A stretch of 45,712 nt of DNA from a virus: IMG/VR virus record IMGVR_UViG_3300031507_000010, positions 1 to 45,712 of that record; one strand, 5' to 3'. The position numbers and the translations under genes are program-made. The number at the start of each line of letters is the position of its first letter. The stretch's first letter is position 1. The notes under the pieces were generated by a model. The model did not search any database. It worked only from the letters and a program-made list of their open reading frames with translations, and was not told the origin of the DNA. This document shows, in pieces, positions 1 to 7,821 of this stretch.

Positions 1-173
1 CCCTCGCTCTTAGCCAGTTCCATGGCCTGCCTCCACGCGTCCTCCACCTGGGGCCAGCGGCCCCCGTGGACCTCACACGAACCGTAGCCGAGATGCCCGG
101 TCCCCTTGCCCGCCGGATGAGCGCACATGGCACCGCCCCGGGTCCGTGACGGACACCGGGGCGGATAGCTCAT
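1..173 (-). CDS. N-terminal part of a small terminase-like zinc-motif protein (cut by window edge)
   Basis: An open frame begins at ATG 173-171 and runs off the left edge, giving 57 residues. It starts MSYPPRC and carries a pattern of Cys7, Cys17, then C-E-V-H-G-G near residues 33-38, with a Gly-rich stretch between. This C...C...GxG...CxxHGG arrangement is familiar from the N-terminus of phage small terminase subunits and some HNH proteins. It lies 38 bases downstream of the resolvase on the same strand, so it is probably the next gene of the leftward operon. Being followed by large terminase and portal would fit the capsid gene at the right edge. No strong ribosome site is visible; ATG 128-126 is an alternative start. 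Confidence 0.5.
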   Translation of the reverse strand, partial: MSYPPRCPSRTRGGAMCAHPAGKGTGHLGYGSCEVHGGRWPQVEDAWRQAMELAKSE

Positions 174-211
174 ATCGTTCATTGTCGCAGCTCGCGCGCT
201 CGCGTTAGTGA

Positions 212-829
212 TCAACGGGCCTCGAAGTGGCACGGGGCCGGGTCGCTGCTGCCGACCCGGACCGGGGACCCGTTGTCCAGCAGGGTGCTGATCAGCACCG
301 GTTCGTAGACGGACGACTCCGGGTCCGGCACCTTCGGCCAGTCCACGGAGCCCAGGAACGCCCGCTGCGCCTGGGGCATGACGACCGGCGTCAGCCCGAA
401 GTGGTCCAGGCCCATCAGGCGCAACCACCAGGCGTCGCACTGGTTGTCGTCCGGGAACTCCCGGTCGTCCCGCTTGAACGCGGCCATGGCCATGGCGGTC
501 TTGTCAGCCCCCTTCTTGCCAGTGGCGTAGGCCTTGAGCGTGGACGGGTTCACCACCGCGTACGGCACCCCCACGTCCAGCAGGGCCACCCGCACCGCCC
601 CCTGCACCATGTGGATGGCCTTGATCGCCGGACCCTTCAGGCCCGGGGGCGCTTCCTCCATCACGACCAGGTCCACACCCGCCAGCGCGAGGGTGACATT
701 GTCCCGGATCACTGCCAGCCGGGCGTCCTTGTGCTTCGCGTTCGTGGCGACCGTCAGCGTCCGCCCGTCCGGGAAGGCGATCCCGGTGGCGGTCATCGAC
801 AGGTCCAGTCCCAGCACGTTCATCGTCAT
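212..829 (-). CDS. RuvC-like Holliday junction resolvase
   Basis: The 205-residue protein opens with a beta-strand and acidic residue typical of the RuvC/RNase H fold (G-L-D-L-S, Asp9), has a second acidic pair after a hydrophobic strand (VVMEE, Glu58-59) and ends the core with D-D-N-Q-C-D-A-W (Asp128/Asp132). These are the expected metal-binding positions of a phage RuvC-type nuclease that cuts branched DNA before packaging. The start overlaps the upstream stop (ATGA). The upstream GGAGG suits either ATG 829 or ATG 823 two codons later. It closes the leftward replication operon and precedes the terminase-like fragment, a sensible place for a junction-clearing enzyme. Confidence 0.8.
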   Translation of the reverse strand: MTMNVLGLDLSMTATGIAFPDGRTLTVATNAKHKDARLAVIRDNVTLALAGVDLVVMEEAPPGLKGPAIKAIHMVQGAVRVALLDVGVPYAVVNPSTLKAYATGKKGADKTAMAMAAFKRDDREFPDDNQCDAWWLRLMGLDHFGLTPVVMPQAQRAFLGSVDWPKVPDPESSVYEPVLISTLLDNGSPVRVGSSDPAPCHFEAR

Positions 830-1056
830 GCTTCCTCCGTCATCAAGTCGGTGATCTCCTGCATACCGTCCACCGAGGCGGCCAGCTTGACCAGGTCCAG
901 CGCCCGCTTCGTCAGGTCCCGCGCGTCGTCCGCGTACGGGCCGGGAAACCGGTCCACCCCCGCTGCGAACCGGCTGGTCTGCTCCGCCAGGGCGGAGGCG
1001 TCCCGGGCCAGGCGACGGGTCTGACGGGACCGCCAGCGCTCCGCTGCCGTGGCCAT
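826..1056 (-). CDS. Small helical protein of unknown function
   Basis: I place the start at ATG 1056 (MATAAERWRS), giving 76 residues; a longer frame to 1248 only reads the neighbouring gene out of phase. The protein is rich in Ala, Arg, Asp and Leu and predicted to be helical, with no motif I recognise. It lies five bases after the upstream gene and its TGA overlaps the resolvase ATG, so the three are translationally linked. Confidence 0.6.
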   Translation of the reverse strand: MATAAERWRSRQTRRLARDASALAEQTSRFAAGVDRFPGPYADDARDLTKRALDLVKLAASVDGMQEITDLMTEEA

Positions 1057-1060
1057 GGGA

Positions 1061-1261
1061 TCAGCCCCGTTCCCGTCGGCCCGCAGCCACGCGGTGGCCC
1101 CAGCGGGCGCCGCGCAGGAACGCTGCCAGGACCCGGCCGCGCCTTCGGGCCCGGAGGACCCGGGGGTGATCGGCCGGCAGCGAGGGCGGCCCCCAGTCGT
1201 CCCGGTTCCAGTCCGCTTCCCGGGCCCAGCGCTGCTCCCATTGTGCATCGGTTTCGGCCAC
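1061..1261 (-). CDS. Small basic protein of unknown function (GTG start)
   Basis: The start GTG 1261-1259 follows a clear GGACGGAGGGG ribosome site, which decides it against an upstream ATG at 1303. The 66-residue product (VAETDAQWEQRW...) has an acidic, Trp-rich first half and a very Arg-rich C-terminus. That tail could bind nucleic acid, but no family is recognised. It sits between the DNA polymerase and the 76-residue gene. A TTTAACGAAA sequence just upstream (1282-1291) resembles the AT-rich motif found before rightward genes. Confidence 0.6.
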   Translation of the reverse strand: MAETDAQWEQRWAREADWNRDDWGPPSLPADHPRVLRARRRGRVLAAFLRGARWGHRVAAGRRERG

Positions 1262-1299
1262 GGCCCCTCCGTCCTCTCTCGGTTTCGTTAAACCGTACC

Positions 1300-3150
1300 T
1301 CACTTGGACCCGTAGCAGAGCGACCAGTCGGAACCCGGTGCGGACACGTCCGCCAGGATCGGGACGCCCCGGAACTCGAACGTCATCGCGTCCTTGATCA
1401 CTTCGGTGACCTCCGCCACCCGGTCAATCCGGACACTTAGCACTATTTCGTCGTGGATCACAGCCCGGAACATGGACGTGATCTCCGGGAGCCGGTCCAC
1501 CATGCGCAGCAGCCCCGTGGTCATGATGTCCCGGGCGCAACCCTGGCCCATCAGCGCCGGGGCCTGGGTGTACGCGCGTTCCGGGTCGCAGCGCATCTTG
1601 CGGCCGAATCCGTTGTCCAGGAGCTGGCCGGATTCGGCCTGTTTGCGGACGCGCTCGGTCCAGGCTGCCTTGACCTCGAACCGGCTCATCGCCTCGAAGA
1701 ACCGGGCCACCAGCTCCGGGTCATGGCCCTTGGTGATCATGGCCTTCGCGCCCAAGCCGTAGTTGTTGCCGTGGTTCAGGGGCTTCACCCCGTCCCGGCT
1801 GACCCCCATCATGGCCGCGATCTCGGTGTGCATGTCCCGGCCCGGCTCGAACATTTCCATGTACAGCGGGTCCTGGCACAGTCCGGCCACCCCCCGCATG
1901 TCCACCTGGGCGAAGTCCGCCGCGATCAGCGCCTCGCCCTCGTCGGGGAGGAAGACCGCGCGCTGGATCGCCTTCCCGTCCCGCTTGCCGATGTTCGTGA
2001 TGGACGGCTTCGTGTGGGCCCATCGCCCCGACGCCTGGTCCTCCCCGATTCCGGCGTGCACTCGGCCGGCGGTGACGAACTTGGAGATCTCCGCGTACTT
2101 GGCGGTGGCCCCGGTCACCTCGTTGACCAGCTCACAGATACGCCGGACGCCCGGCAGATGGCCGTACGCGCGCAGCATGCCGGGGAACCGTTTCATCTCC
2201 GCGCCCTTGCCCACGAAGTAGAAACCCTCCCCCAGAGCCTCTGAGGACGTCGCCAGGGCCCCCGTAGCGGTCTTCGGGTAGTGGGGGGCGCCCGCGGCCT
2301 GAAAGGCGCTCACAAGGGCGCTGCGGCCCGCGTCGGACCCCGTGGGGGACTTCCGGGGCTCCTCGAACGTGACCTTGGCCTTACCGCGGCCCTTCGTCAC
2401 GGTCTTGGTCAGGGGCACCCCGTACTCGGCCCCGAGGATCTTCAGGGCCTGCTGGCGGTGCTCTTCCTCGGTGGCGGTGCGCTGCGCGAGCAGGTCTTCG
2501 TCGACCCGCCAGCCGTTGAGCGTCATCCGGTTCTGGATCGCGGAAATCCGCATCTCGCGCCGGGCGTAGTCGTCCAGTGCGGGCGCCAGCGCCCCGTAGA
2601 CGGCCCGTGAGGACCGTACGTCGCCCCTCAGGTAGTCCAGGTACCGCGGATCGTCCGGGGGAATCAGGGCGTACCCCAGGGCCGCGCGCTCCGGCTCGGT
2701 GAGCTTCTCGCCCGTGACCTGATCGGTGAGCGGGGCGAACTCCAGCGCCAGCGCCCGCAGGTTGTCGGTCTTGCCGGCCACGCCGTACCGCTGCGCCACA
2801 TCGTCCAGCGAGTAGTACCCGGACCGCATGCCCTTGGCGGAGGGCGGATCGGCGAGACGGGCGAGAACGATCGTGTCCACGGTCTTGGCCGCAAGCGCGT
2901 CGTAGTCCGCCCCGCAGTGCCGGGCCAGCGCCGGCAGGTCGAACCGGAGCACGTCGTGCCCCACGATCACCCTCGCCCGGTTCAGGAAGTCCAGCAGGGC
3001 TGCGGGGTCGGTGGTCACGCCCACAGCAGCGTCACCGGCAGCGCCGCACAGCCGGACGAACGGGCCCGGGTGACCTCCCAGGTAGAGCCGGTCCGCCGAG
3101 GCGGTCTCGATGTCAAAGAATCCGATGTCAGCCACGTCACGCCCCCGCAC
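1300..3150 (-). CDS. Family A DNA polymerase with 3'-5' exonuclease domain
   Basis: This is the phage replicative polymerase (616 residues). Exonuclease motifs are present: Exo I F-D-I-E (Asp13, Glu15), Exo II G-H-D-V-L-R-F-D (64-71) and Exo III Y-L-R-G-D (173-177), indicating proofreading. Polymerase motif A is A-D-F-A-Q-V-D (411-417, Asp412), motif B R-D-G-V-K-P-L-N-H-G-N-N-Y-G (452-465, Lys456) and motif C H-D-E (566-568). The motif B position usually held by Phe before Gly is His here. GTG 3150 overlaps the HNH-like gene; GTG 3135 is an alternative start with GGGGG at better spacing. Length suits single-subunit actinophage polymerases. Confidence 0.93.
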   Translation of the reverse strand: MRGRDVADIGFFDIETASADRLYLGGHPGPFVRLCGAAGDAAVGVTTDPAALLDFLNRARVIVGHDVLRFDLPALARHCGADYDALAAKTVDTIVLARLADPPSAKGMRSGYYSLDDVAQRYGVAGKTDNLRALALEFAPLTDQVTGEKLTEPERAALGYALIPPDDPRYLDYLRGDVRSSRAVYGALAPALDDYARREMRISAIQNRMTLNGWRVDEDLLAQRTATEEEHRQQALKILGAEYGVPLTKTVTKGRGKAKVTFEEPRKSPTGSDAGRSALVSAFQAAGAPHYPKTATGALATSSEALGEGFYFVGKGAEMKRFPGMLRAYGHLPGVRRICELVNEVTGATAKYAEISKFVTAGRVHAGIGEDQASGRWAHTKPSITNIGKRDGKAIQRAVFLPDEGEALIAADFAQVDMRGVAGLCQDPLYMEMFEPGRDMHTEIAAMMGVSRDGVKPLNHGNNYGLGAKAMITKGHDPELVARFFEAMSRFEVKAAWTERVRKQAESGQLLDNGFGRKMRCDPERAYTQAPALMGQGCARDIMTTGLLRMVDRLPEITSMFRAVIHDEIVLSVRIDRVAEVTEVIKDAMTFEFRGVPILADVSAPGSDWSLCYGSK

Positions 3151-3478
3151 TCTTCAGGACCCAGGCCACGTTCTCGGGCCGGTTGTCGTACATGTCCCCG
3201 CTGAGATTCTTGGCCCAGTGGTCCGAGGACGGCTTCGGCCCGTGGAACGCGGAACAGACCACTTCGTCCACAGGGATCCAGGACCGGCCGTCCTCAGCGC
3301 CCCGCGCGCAGTTCACCAGGAGATTCCCCCGGGTCCTGGCCCGAACCCGCTTCAGCGGCGTTCCCGAGGGGCCGTAGACAGCACCGGACCCGTCCACCGA
3401 CAGCCCGGGAAAGCCCGGAGCGGGGGCGCGCGGTGTCGGGGGAGTCCCTTCGAAATCCACGCGGGCCCGACGGGTCAC
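3137..3478 (-). CDS. HNH-like endonuclease protein, possibly degenerate
   Basis: The C-terminal third (113 residues in all) matches the phage HNH/NUMOD layout: V-C-S-A-F-H-G-P-K-P, then a His-containing segment (S-D-H-W-A-K-N) and D-N-R-P-E-N-V-A-W. In typical members the second block reads H-x-N-G before the DNRPEN box; here the local sequence differs, so activity is uncertain. The GTG start overlaps the preceding stop (GTGA), and the end overlaps the polymerase start. HNH genes beside replication genes may be homing endonucleases or nicking enzymes. Confidence 0.6.
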   Translation of the reverse strand: MTRRARVDFEGTPPTPRAPAPGFPGLSVDGSGAVYGPSGTPLKRVRARTRGNLLVNCARGAEDGRSWIPVDEVVCSAFHGPKPSSDHWAKNLSGDMYDNRPENVAWVLKSAGA

Positions 3479-3621
3479 CGGCCCAACTCCTTCAGGATCA
3501 GGCTGCGGACCAGTTCGGCTACCAACTGGTCACGCCCTGCGGCCAGCAACCGCAGGGCGCGCCGCTCTTCGGAGGTGAGGTAGGTGCTCACCCGTACACG
3601 CTCGGTCTCGGATTCACTCAT
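3475..3621 (-). CDS. Ribbon-helix-helix-like small DNA-binding protein
   Basis: A 48-residue frame from ATG 3621 (MSESETERVRV...) fills the gap between primase and HNH genes. A short beta-strand-like R-V-R-V-S-T-Y-L is followed by two helices (S-E-E-R-R-A-L-R-L-L and L-V-A-E-L-V-R-S-L-I), the usual order in Arc/CopG-type repressors or antitoxin-like proteins. The stop overlaps the GTG start of the HNH-like gene. No strong ribosome site is seen, so it may be translated by coupling to the primase gene. Confidence 0.55.
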   Translation of the reverse strand: MSESETERVRVSTYLTSEERRALRLLAAGRDQLVAELVRSLILKELGR

Positions 3622-3644
3622 AGGCCAATGGTACCACTCGACTG

Positions 3645-6002
3645 TCAGTCCACGTAGAAGTCGAACGCGGAATCGCCGTCCGTCACGCTGTGTGACACCG
3701 GGTCGGGTGTGGGCTCTGGAGTGGGCGGTGTCAGGAGTGTGGGCATCGGCTCTTCGCCCCCATGCCTTTGGGACTCAGCACTCTCTGGACCATGATCATT
3801 AAGCTTTGGTTCCCGCATGCATGGAGACGAAGAGCCGATCCCCACACTCATGACACTCGGCTCACCCCCCATAGCGGTACCGTCTTCCGCATCCTCGGAC
3901 GAATCGGACAGGTGCGGTGTGGCTTCCGGTGGTGTGACTTTCACACCCGGTGTGACATTGAGGCCCACGTTCTTGTTCTCGTTCCGGAGCCTGACTTCCC
4001 CCACTCCGCTCACGCTCCGCAACCGCTCTATGAACTTGCGGCTCGACATAGGTGCGGACGAATCCTCATCCTTCGCCCACGTCTTGAACATCTCGTGCAA
4101 AGTGGACTTCTTGGTCCCCTGCTCCGGCCCGACCAGCTTCCCGGCCGCGTCCGCATGAACGGTGCACTTCTCGCTCACCCACAGGGCGACCCGGTCGCTG
4201 CGGGTCTCGAACTCCCGCATCACCCGGGCGTCGGTCGGCAGGTACCCCCCGCGGGCCGTGTACCGCTGCCACGCGGCCACCCAGCGCACCAGGATCCCCG
4301 GCAGCTCGGCCATGATCCGGTCCTCGATGGAGGGGTCCTCCCGGCCGGCGAAGGTGAACGGGAACTCGAACGGCTTGATCCGGTTGGCGTACGCCCGGGA
4401 CGCCTCGCTCACCGTGGGCAGTTCGTTCGCGGAGAACGCGAACAGGGCCTGATTGGTGAACTGGAACTCCTTGCCGTACTTGCGGTTGGCGTGGATCACG
4501 TCCTCACCGGTCAGCATCTTGAACGTGGCCAGGTTCGTGACGTGCTTGGCCTCCAGCTCCGCTGCCACGTTCAGCATGCGCTGATACAGGTTGGCCGCTG
4601 CGAACTTGTCGTCACCGAGCTGGTGCAGCGTGACCGCACTGTGGTTCTCCGGCCCCGTGGCAGCGGCCATGACGCGCAGGTACGTGGACTTGCCCGAGTG
4701 GGACGGCCCGAACAGGAACACCGCTTTGCCCGGGGTGCGGGACGGGTCCAGCATCAGGGACACGGACTCTTCCAGGTCATCGATCTGGAAGCCGGGCAGC
4801 ACCGTGGCCAGCCAGGCCTCGTACTGCGGGCAGGTGGCTGCCGGGTCCCAGGCGATGGTGATCTGGGCGGTGGACAGGTACTTGGGGTCGTGCGGGTGCA
4901 GCTCCCCGGTGCGCAGGTCCAGCATCCCGTTCCGGCAGTTGAGCACCGGTTCCGGCATGCGCTCGGGCAGCCGCACGTCGTCCATGGCCAGACGCCCGAT
5001 CAGCACCTCTTCGATCGTCGTGCGCCAGGCGGGGCGGTACTCCTCCCCCAGCTTGTCCTGGACGGCCGCGAACAACTGCTCGCGGCCGCGGTCCAGCACG
5101 TACCGGCCGTCCCGGTACAGCGCCACCATGGACCCATGCGCCAGCGCGGCGGGCTGGCCTTCCAGCACCGCTGACGCGGCGGTCTGCGCGAGCAGCGACC
5201 CTTTCTCGTTGAACAGGGATGCCGCGTCCCCGGAGACCTTCCGTGCCGGCGCCCGGCCCAGGGTCTTCTTGGCCGCGTCGCACACCCGGCGCAGGTACGG
5301 GGTGCGCTTGTCCGGCTCGCGCCGGCCCAGAACATCGTCCAGCCCCTCCTTGGCCTTCGCTCCGGCCAGCGACGCGAAGCGCACCGATGCGGCGCCCTCC
5401 GCGTCCAACGCCTCCTTCAGCCCGGTCGCCGCTTCCCACACGTCCCGGTTGTGGGACACGTCCGCGTCGAACAGGCAGATCACGTCCCGGTCCTCGGCCC
5501 AGGACAGGTCCGTACCGGTCCAGTTCTGGCATCCCGGCACCGCGACCACACCCCACCCGTCCGGGGCCCACACAGCAGCAGCCAGCCCCTGCTTCGTCCC
5601 CTCCACGAACAGCACGGGGTCGCTCTCGCTCTCCGGGGCCCGCAGGTGCCCGAGGAAGGTGCCGCACCCGCCCGGGAAGATGTACTTGTGCGGGGTCTCC
5701 TTGCCGGTCACCGGATCGGCGTCCATCACCGGGATGTCCGGGCGGAACTGGGTCACGGTCCTGTCCCCGTCGCGCCACTCGAACAGCATGCCGGGAGACT
5801 TCACCCACCGGCGGTGGATGTCGTCCGGCACGTGGTCCGGGTGCCGGACCGAGCGCACCCCGTACCGCAGAGCCTCCGCGATCGGGATCCCGCCGGAGTC
5901 CAGCAGCGCCAGGGAGGCAGGGGTGAACTCCGTGCCGAACGCGTCCATCACCCGCTCAGCGGCGTCCGGCACTGTCCCGTTGGATTGGATAACATCGGTC
6001 AT
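3645..6002 (-). CDS. Primase-helicase (TOPRIM plus D5-type ATPase)
   Basis: I prefer ATG 6002 (MTDVIQSNG, 785 residues) over an in-frame upstream start at 6041. The N-terminal part has a TOPRIM-like domain: L-F-V-E-G-T near residue 131-136 and D-A-D near 179-181. The C-terminal half has a Walker A (G-P-S-H-S-G-K-S-T, about 432-440) of the D5/poxvirus type, then a probable winged-helix segment (about 620-668). It should prime and unwind DNA for the neighbouring polymerase. The last ~110 residues are low complexity (Ser, Pro, Glu) and contain an in-frame 115-bp inverted-repeat element (3735-3849), so the tail is probably acquired and dispensable. Confidence 0.85.
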   Translation of the reverse strand: MTDVIQSNGTVPDAAERVMDAFGTEFTPASLALLDSGGIPIAEALRYGVRSVRHPDHVPDDIHRRWVKSPGMLFEWRDGDRTVTQFRPDIPVMDADPVTGKETPHKYIFPGGCGTFLGHLRAPESESDPVLFVEGTKQGLAAAVWAPDGWGVVAVPGCQNWTGTDLSWAEDRDVICLFDADVSHNRDVWEAATGLKEALDAEGAASVRFASLAGAKAKEGLDDVLGRREPDKRTPYLRRVCDAAKKTLGRAPARKVSGDAASLFNEKGSLLAQTAASAVLEGQPAALAHGSMVALYRDGRYVLDRGREQLFAAVQDKLGEEYRPAWRTTIEEVLIGRLAMDDVRLPERMPEPVLNCRNGMLDLRTGELHPHDPKYLSTAQITIAWDPAATCPQYEAWLATVLPGFQIDDLEESVSLMLDPSRTPGKAVFLFGPSHSGKSTYLRVMAAATGPENHSAVTLHQLGDDKFAAANLYQRMLNVAAELEAKHVTNLATFKMLTGEDVIHANRKYGKEFQFTNQALFAFSANELPTVSEASRAYANRIKPFEFPFTFAGREDPSIEDRIMAELPGILVRWVAAWQRYTARGGYLPTDARVMREFETRSDRVALWVSEKCTVHADAAGKLVGPEQGTKKSTLHEMFKTWAKDEDSSAPMSSRKFIERLRSVSGVGEVRLRNENKNVGLNVTPGVKVTPPEATPHLSDSSEDAEDGTAMGGEPSVMSVGIGSSSPCMREPKLNDHGPESAESQRHGGEEPMPTLLTPPTPEPTPDPVSHSVTDGDSAFDFYVD
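3735..3849. repeat. 115-bp element with 22-bp terminal inverted repeats (copy E1)
   Basis: Arms 3735-3756 and 3828-3849 are inverted copies over 22 bases with one mismatch; both ends read GAGTGTGGG inward. Inner CCATGC (26-31 of the element) and GCATGG can pair as a second stem. It lies wholly inside the coding tail of the primase-helicase. A second element of exactly the same length and ends lies at 36113-36227. It may be a miniature mobile element, an origin component or a structured RNA. Confidence 0.75.
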
Positions 6003-6094
6003 GGCGACTCGCTCTCGCTCGTGCCCCCGGCGCCGGCCCACGGCTTCCGGGGGTTTCGCATGTTCGCTTGGGTGGGTTGAGAGTAGACCACACT

Positions 6095-6104
6095 GCCCAC
6101 ACTC
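6095..6104 (-). repeat. Solitary copy of the GAGTGTGGGC end motif
   Basis: On the minus strand this reads GAGTGTGGGC, identical to one end of the 115-bp elements, and sits in the 115-base gap upstream of the primase-helicase start. No partner arm is visible. It could be a binding site for the primase or a remnant of a third element. Confidence 0.4.
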
Positions 6105-6116
6105 ATGGACACGGGA

Positions 6117-6581
6117 TCACCCGGACTCCCCGAACTCGAACCGGGCGGACCGCGCGGCGGTGAGCGCGTCCCTCAGCGCCTGCGCGGTGTGCGCCGGCAT
6201 CCAGTCGGTGCGCACGTCCTGGACCGTCTTCCCGGTCACCAGGAAGGAACGAGCCGGGATGTTCACGGTGTCCGGCCTCGGCCGGGGGACGCCCCCGACC
6301 AGCATCAGCGTGACGTACCCGTGGGCGTGCGCTTCCACCGCGAACTCACGCACCTTGGACAGCTCCCGCTCCGTCGGCTCCGCGCCCTTGATCTCAAGGA
6401 ACATCTTCAGGTCCGGCAGCTTGAAGTCGGGCAGGTACCGGCGCCCGGACGGGAGCTGGAACCCCTGCCCCTCGTACTCCCACGTGAGGCTGAGCCGGTC
6501 CAGGAACACGGCCCAACGGCTCTCGGTCCGGGACCTGAAGTGGCACCCGGCGTAGTGGGTGGGGATGGCGGAGATCGTCAT
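6117..6581 (-). CDS. PD-(D/E)XK-type nuclease-like protein
   Basis: Start ATG 6581 overlaps the stop of the upstream HTH gene (ATGA), giving 154 residues. The pattern R-T-E-S (Glu20), then Y-L-P-D-F (Asp52) and L-E-I-K (Glu63, Lys65) is the signature of the PD-(D/E)XK nuclease fold, as in restriction-like and very-short-patch-like enzymes. The N-terminal A-G-C-H-F-R-S-R-T-E-S-R-W is common in phage proteins of this type, often listed as hypothetical. It could process recombination or host DNA. It is coupled to the HTH gene and lies just upstream of the primase. Confidence 0.65.
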   Translation of the reverse strand: MTISAIPTHYAGCHFRSRTESRWAVFLDRLSLTWEYEGQGFQLPSGRRYLPDFKLPDLKMFLEIKGAEPTERELSKVREFAVEAHAHGYVTLMLVGGVPRPRPDTVNIPARSFLVTGKTVQDVRTDWMPAHTAQALRDALTAARSARFEFGESG

Positions 6582-6775
6582 GCCGTGCTCCGGTCCGGAA
6601 CGAACAGGTCCGTGGCGTTCTCCAGTTCGTCCGCGTTGATGCGCACTCTGCGGCTCCGGTTCCTGTACCTGGTCAGGGTGCCGTCCGCCAGCATGCGGTC
6701 CACGGTGCGCAGGCTGATGCCCGCGCGTTCCGCCGCTTCGGCCCGGGTCAGCCAGGTCTTCTGTGCTGTCGTCAT
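6578..6775 (-). CDS. Excisionase/MerR-like helix-turn-helix protein
   Basis: This 65-residue protein has a helix-turn-helix at about residues 8-34 (L-T-R-A-E-A-A-E-R-A-G-I-S-L-R-T-V-D-R-M-L-A) followed by a short wing-like basic stretch (R-N-R-S-R-R-V-R-I). This is the HTH_17/excisionase layout. It is the first gene of the leftward operon and faces the rightward operon across a 94-base gap containing three 10-bp direct repeats, a likely operator. It may control early transcription or act as a recombination directionality factor; no integrase is present here. Confidence 0.7.
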   Translation of the reverse strand: MTTAQKTWLTRAEAAERAGISLRTVDRMLADGTLTRYRNRSRRVRINADELENATDLFVPDRSTA

Positions 6776-6795
6776 GGGTGCAGCGTAACAGGTTC

Positions 6796-6825
6796 TGGCA
6801 GTCGGTGGCAGTCAGTGGCAGGCCC
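6796..6825. promoter_or_regulatory. Three 10-bp direct repeats in the divergent promoter region
   Basis: TGGCAGTCGG, TGGCAGTCAG and TGGCAGGCCC follow each other with an exact 10-base period, about one helical turn, in the only divergent intergenic region (6776-6869). This geometry suits side-by-side binding of a small HTH protein such as the adjacent excisionase-like regulator. The gap should hold promoters for both directions. Confidence 0.55.
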
Positions 6826-6869
6826 GTGATATCGTTCAACCAGACGTACCGAGCAGCGACGGAGGAACG

Positions 6870-7058
6870 ATGAGCAGCGTTGAGTTCATGGAATCGCAGA
6901 TCGATCGCCTGGAGCGTGACCTCGCCGACGCCGAGGACGAACGGGACCAGTTCAAGGACCAGGTAACCGAGCTGGAGAACGAGCGCGACGAACTGAAGGC
7001 GAAGCTGGCCTCCGCCGTCCGTTCCCTGGAAGACGCGATCCGGGGGCTGGAACGATGA
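6870..7058 (+). CDS. Short coiled-coil protein
   Basis: This 62-residue protein is almost entirely heptad-like (I-D-R-L-E-R-D-L, V-T-E-L-E-N-E-R-D-E-L-K) and highly charged, so it should form a coiled coil. The start is fixed by the leader GACGGAGGAACG directly before ATG. It is the first gene of the rightward operon and its end overlaps the next start (ATGA). Function unknown. Confidence 0.75.
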   Translation: MSSVEFMESQIDRLERDLADAEDERDQFKDQVTELENERDELKAKLASAVRSLEDAIRGLER

Positions 7059-7438
7059 CCCACAGCGAAGAGACCTACGCGGGCTGGCTGAACCTGCTGG
7101 GCACCGGGGGCGAGGAGAGCCCCGAGCTGCACCAGGAACTCCTGGTGATGCGGGTGGTGGCCACATCGTCCGGGGACAGCGAGCGGTTCAGCGAGGCCTA
7201 CATGGACATCCTGCTGGCCCTGGCGCCGGCGGTCGGGGCGAGGAAGGCCAAGCGGATGGTGGAGGCGCTGTCCAAAGCGGCCCGCGCGCACCGGGTCCGC
7301 TACGTCCCCGGCACCCCGCTGATGATCGACGGTCGCGACTGCTCCCCCGACGCCGTACGGGCGCTGCAAGCCGACCGCGACGCGTACCGGTCCATGGTGC
7401 TGGAGAACGCCACCCGGCACGGGAGCGTGACCGCGTGA
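7055..7438 (+). CDS. Hypothetical protein (127 residues)
   Basis: The start overlaps the upstream stop and the end overlaps the next GTG start (GTGA), so it is embedded in a coupled operon. The sequence is helical with a mixed charge distribution; nothing matches a known motif. It precedes a zinc-ribbon protein and the SF2 helicase, so a role in DNA metabolism is possible only by position. Confidence 0.65.
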   Translation: MTHSEETYAGWLNLLGTGGEESPELHQELLVMRVVATSSGDSERFSEAYMDILLALAPAVGARKAKRMVEALSKAARAHRVRYVPGTPLMIDGRDCSPDAVRALQADRDAYRSMVLENATRHGSVTA

Positions 7439-7821
7439 GCGAGCCCCGGTTCATGTGCGCACGGTGTGGCACGTTCGTCTGCGACAACTGCGGAAGAAAA
7501 CGACCGACCACCGACGTCCGGTACTGCTCGTACCCGTGCGGGTGCCGGGGGCTGGTGGGTGTGCTGGTTCCGACGATGCACACCGAGAAGATGTGGCGCA
7601 CCCACAACGACGGAGACCTGCCCTTCCCGTACCCCTACGGGCAGAGCCCCCAGCCGGAGAACTGGCCGGAAGGCTTCGGCTCCCGCACGGTTCCCCAGCC
7701 GATGTACCGGGGCGTCCCTCGCCCTGGTCCGGAGTCGGACGTGACCAACATGGACTCATGGAGGCGCGGCGTGGACGCTGCGCTGGAACAGGAGACGGAG
7801 ACACGGTGGCGACTCAGCTGA
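7435..7821 (+). CDS. Cysteine-rich zinc-ribbon-like protein
   Basis: Starts at GTG 7435, overlapping the upstream TGA. Early cysteines form C-A-R-C then C-D-N-C, followed by Y-C and P-C-G-C within the first 37 residues, suggesting one or two zinc sites. The remainder (128 in all) is Pro/Gly-rich and hydrophilic. Its end overlaps the helicase start by 16 bases. Function unknown; such ribbons in phages often bind DNA or partner proteins. Confidence 0.65.
   Translation: MSEPRFMCARCGTFVCDNCGRKRPTTDVRYCSYPCGCRGLVGVLVPTMHTEKMWRTHNDGDLPFPYPYGQSPQPENWPEGFGSRTVPQPMYRGVPRPGPESDVTNMDSWRRGVDAALEQETETRWRLS

Noticed and set aside
4591-6555. 654-codon plus-strand open frame opposite the primase-helicase
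   Set aside because: Ser/Arg-rich translation with no domain; antisense shadow of a GC-rich gene with clear TOPRIM and Walker motifs.
6578-6775. Proof of an integration system
   Set aside because: The protein is excisionase-like but no integrase or convincing attP core is present in the window; it may be a plain regulator.
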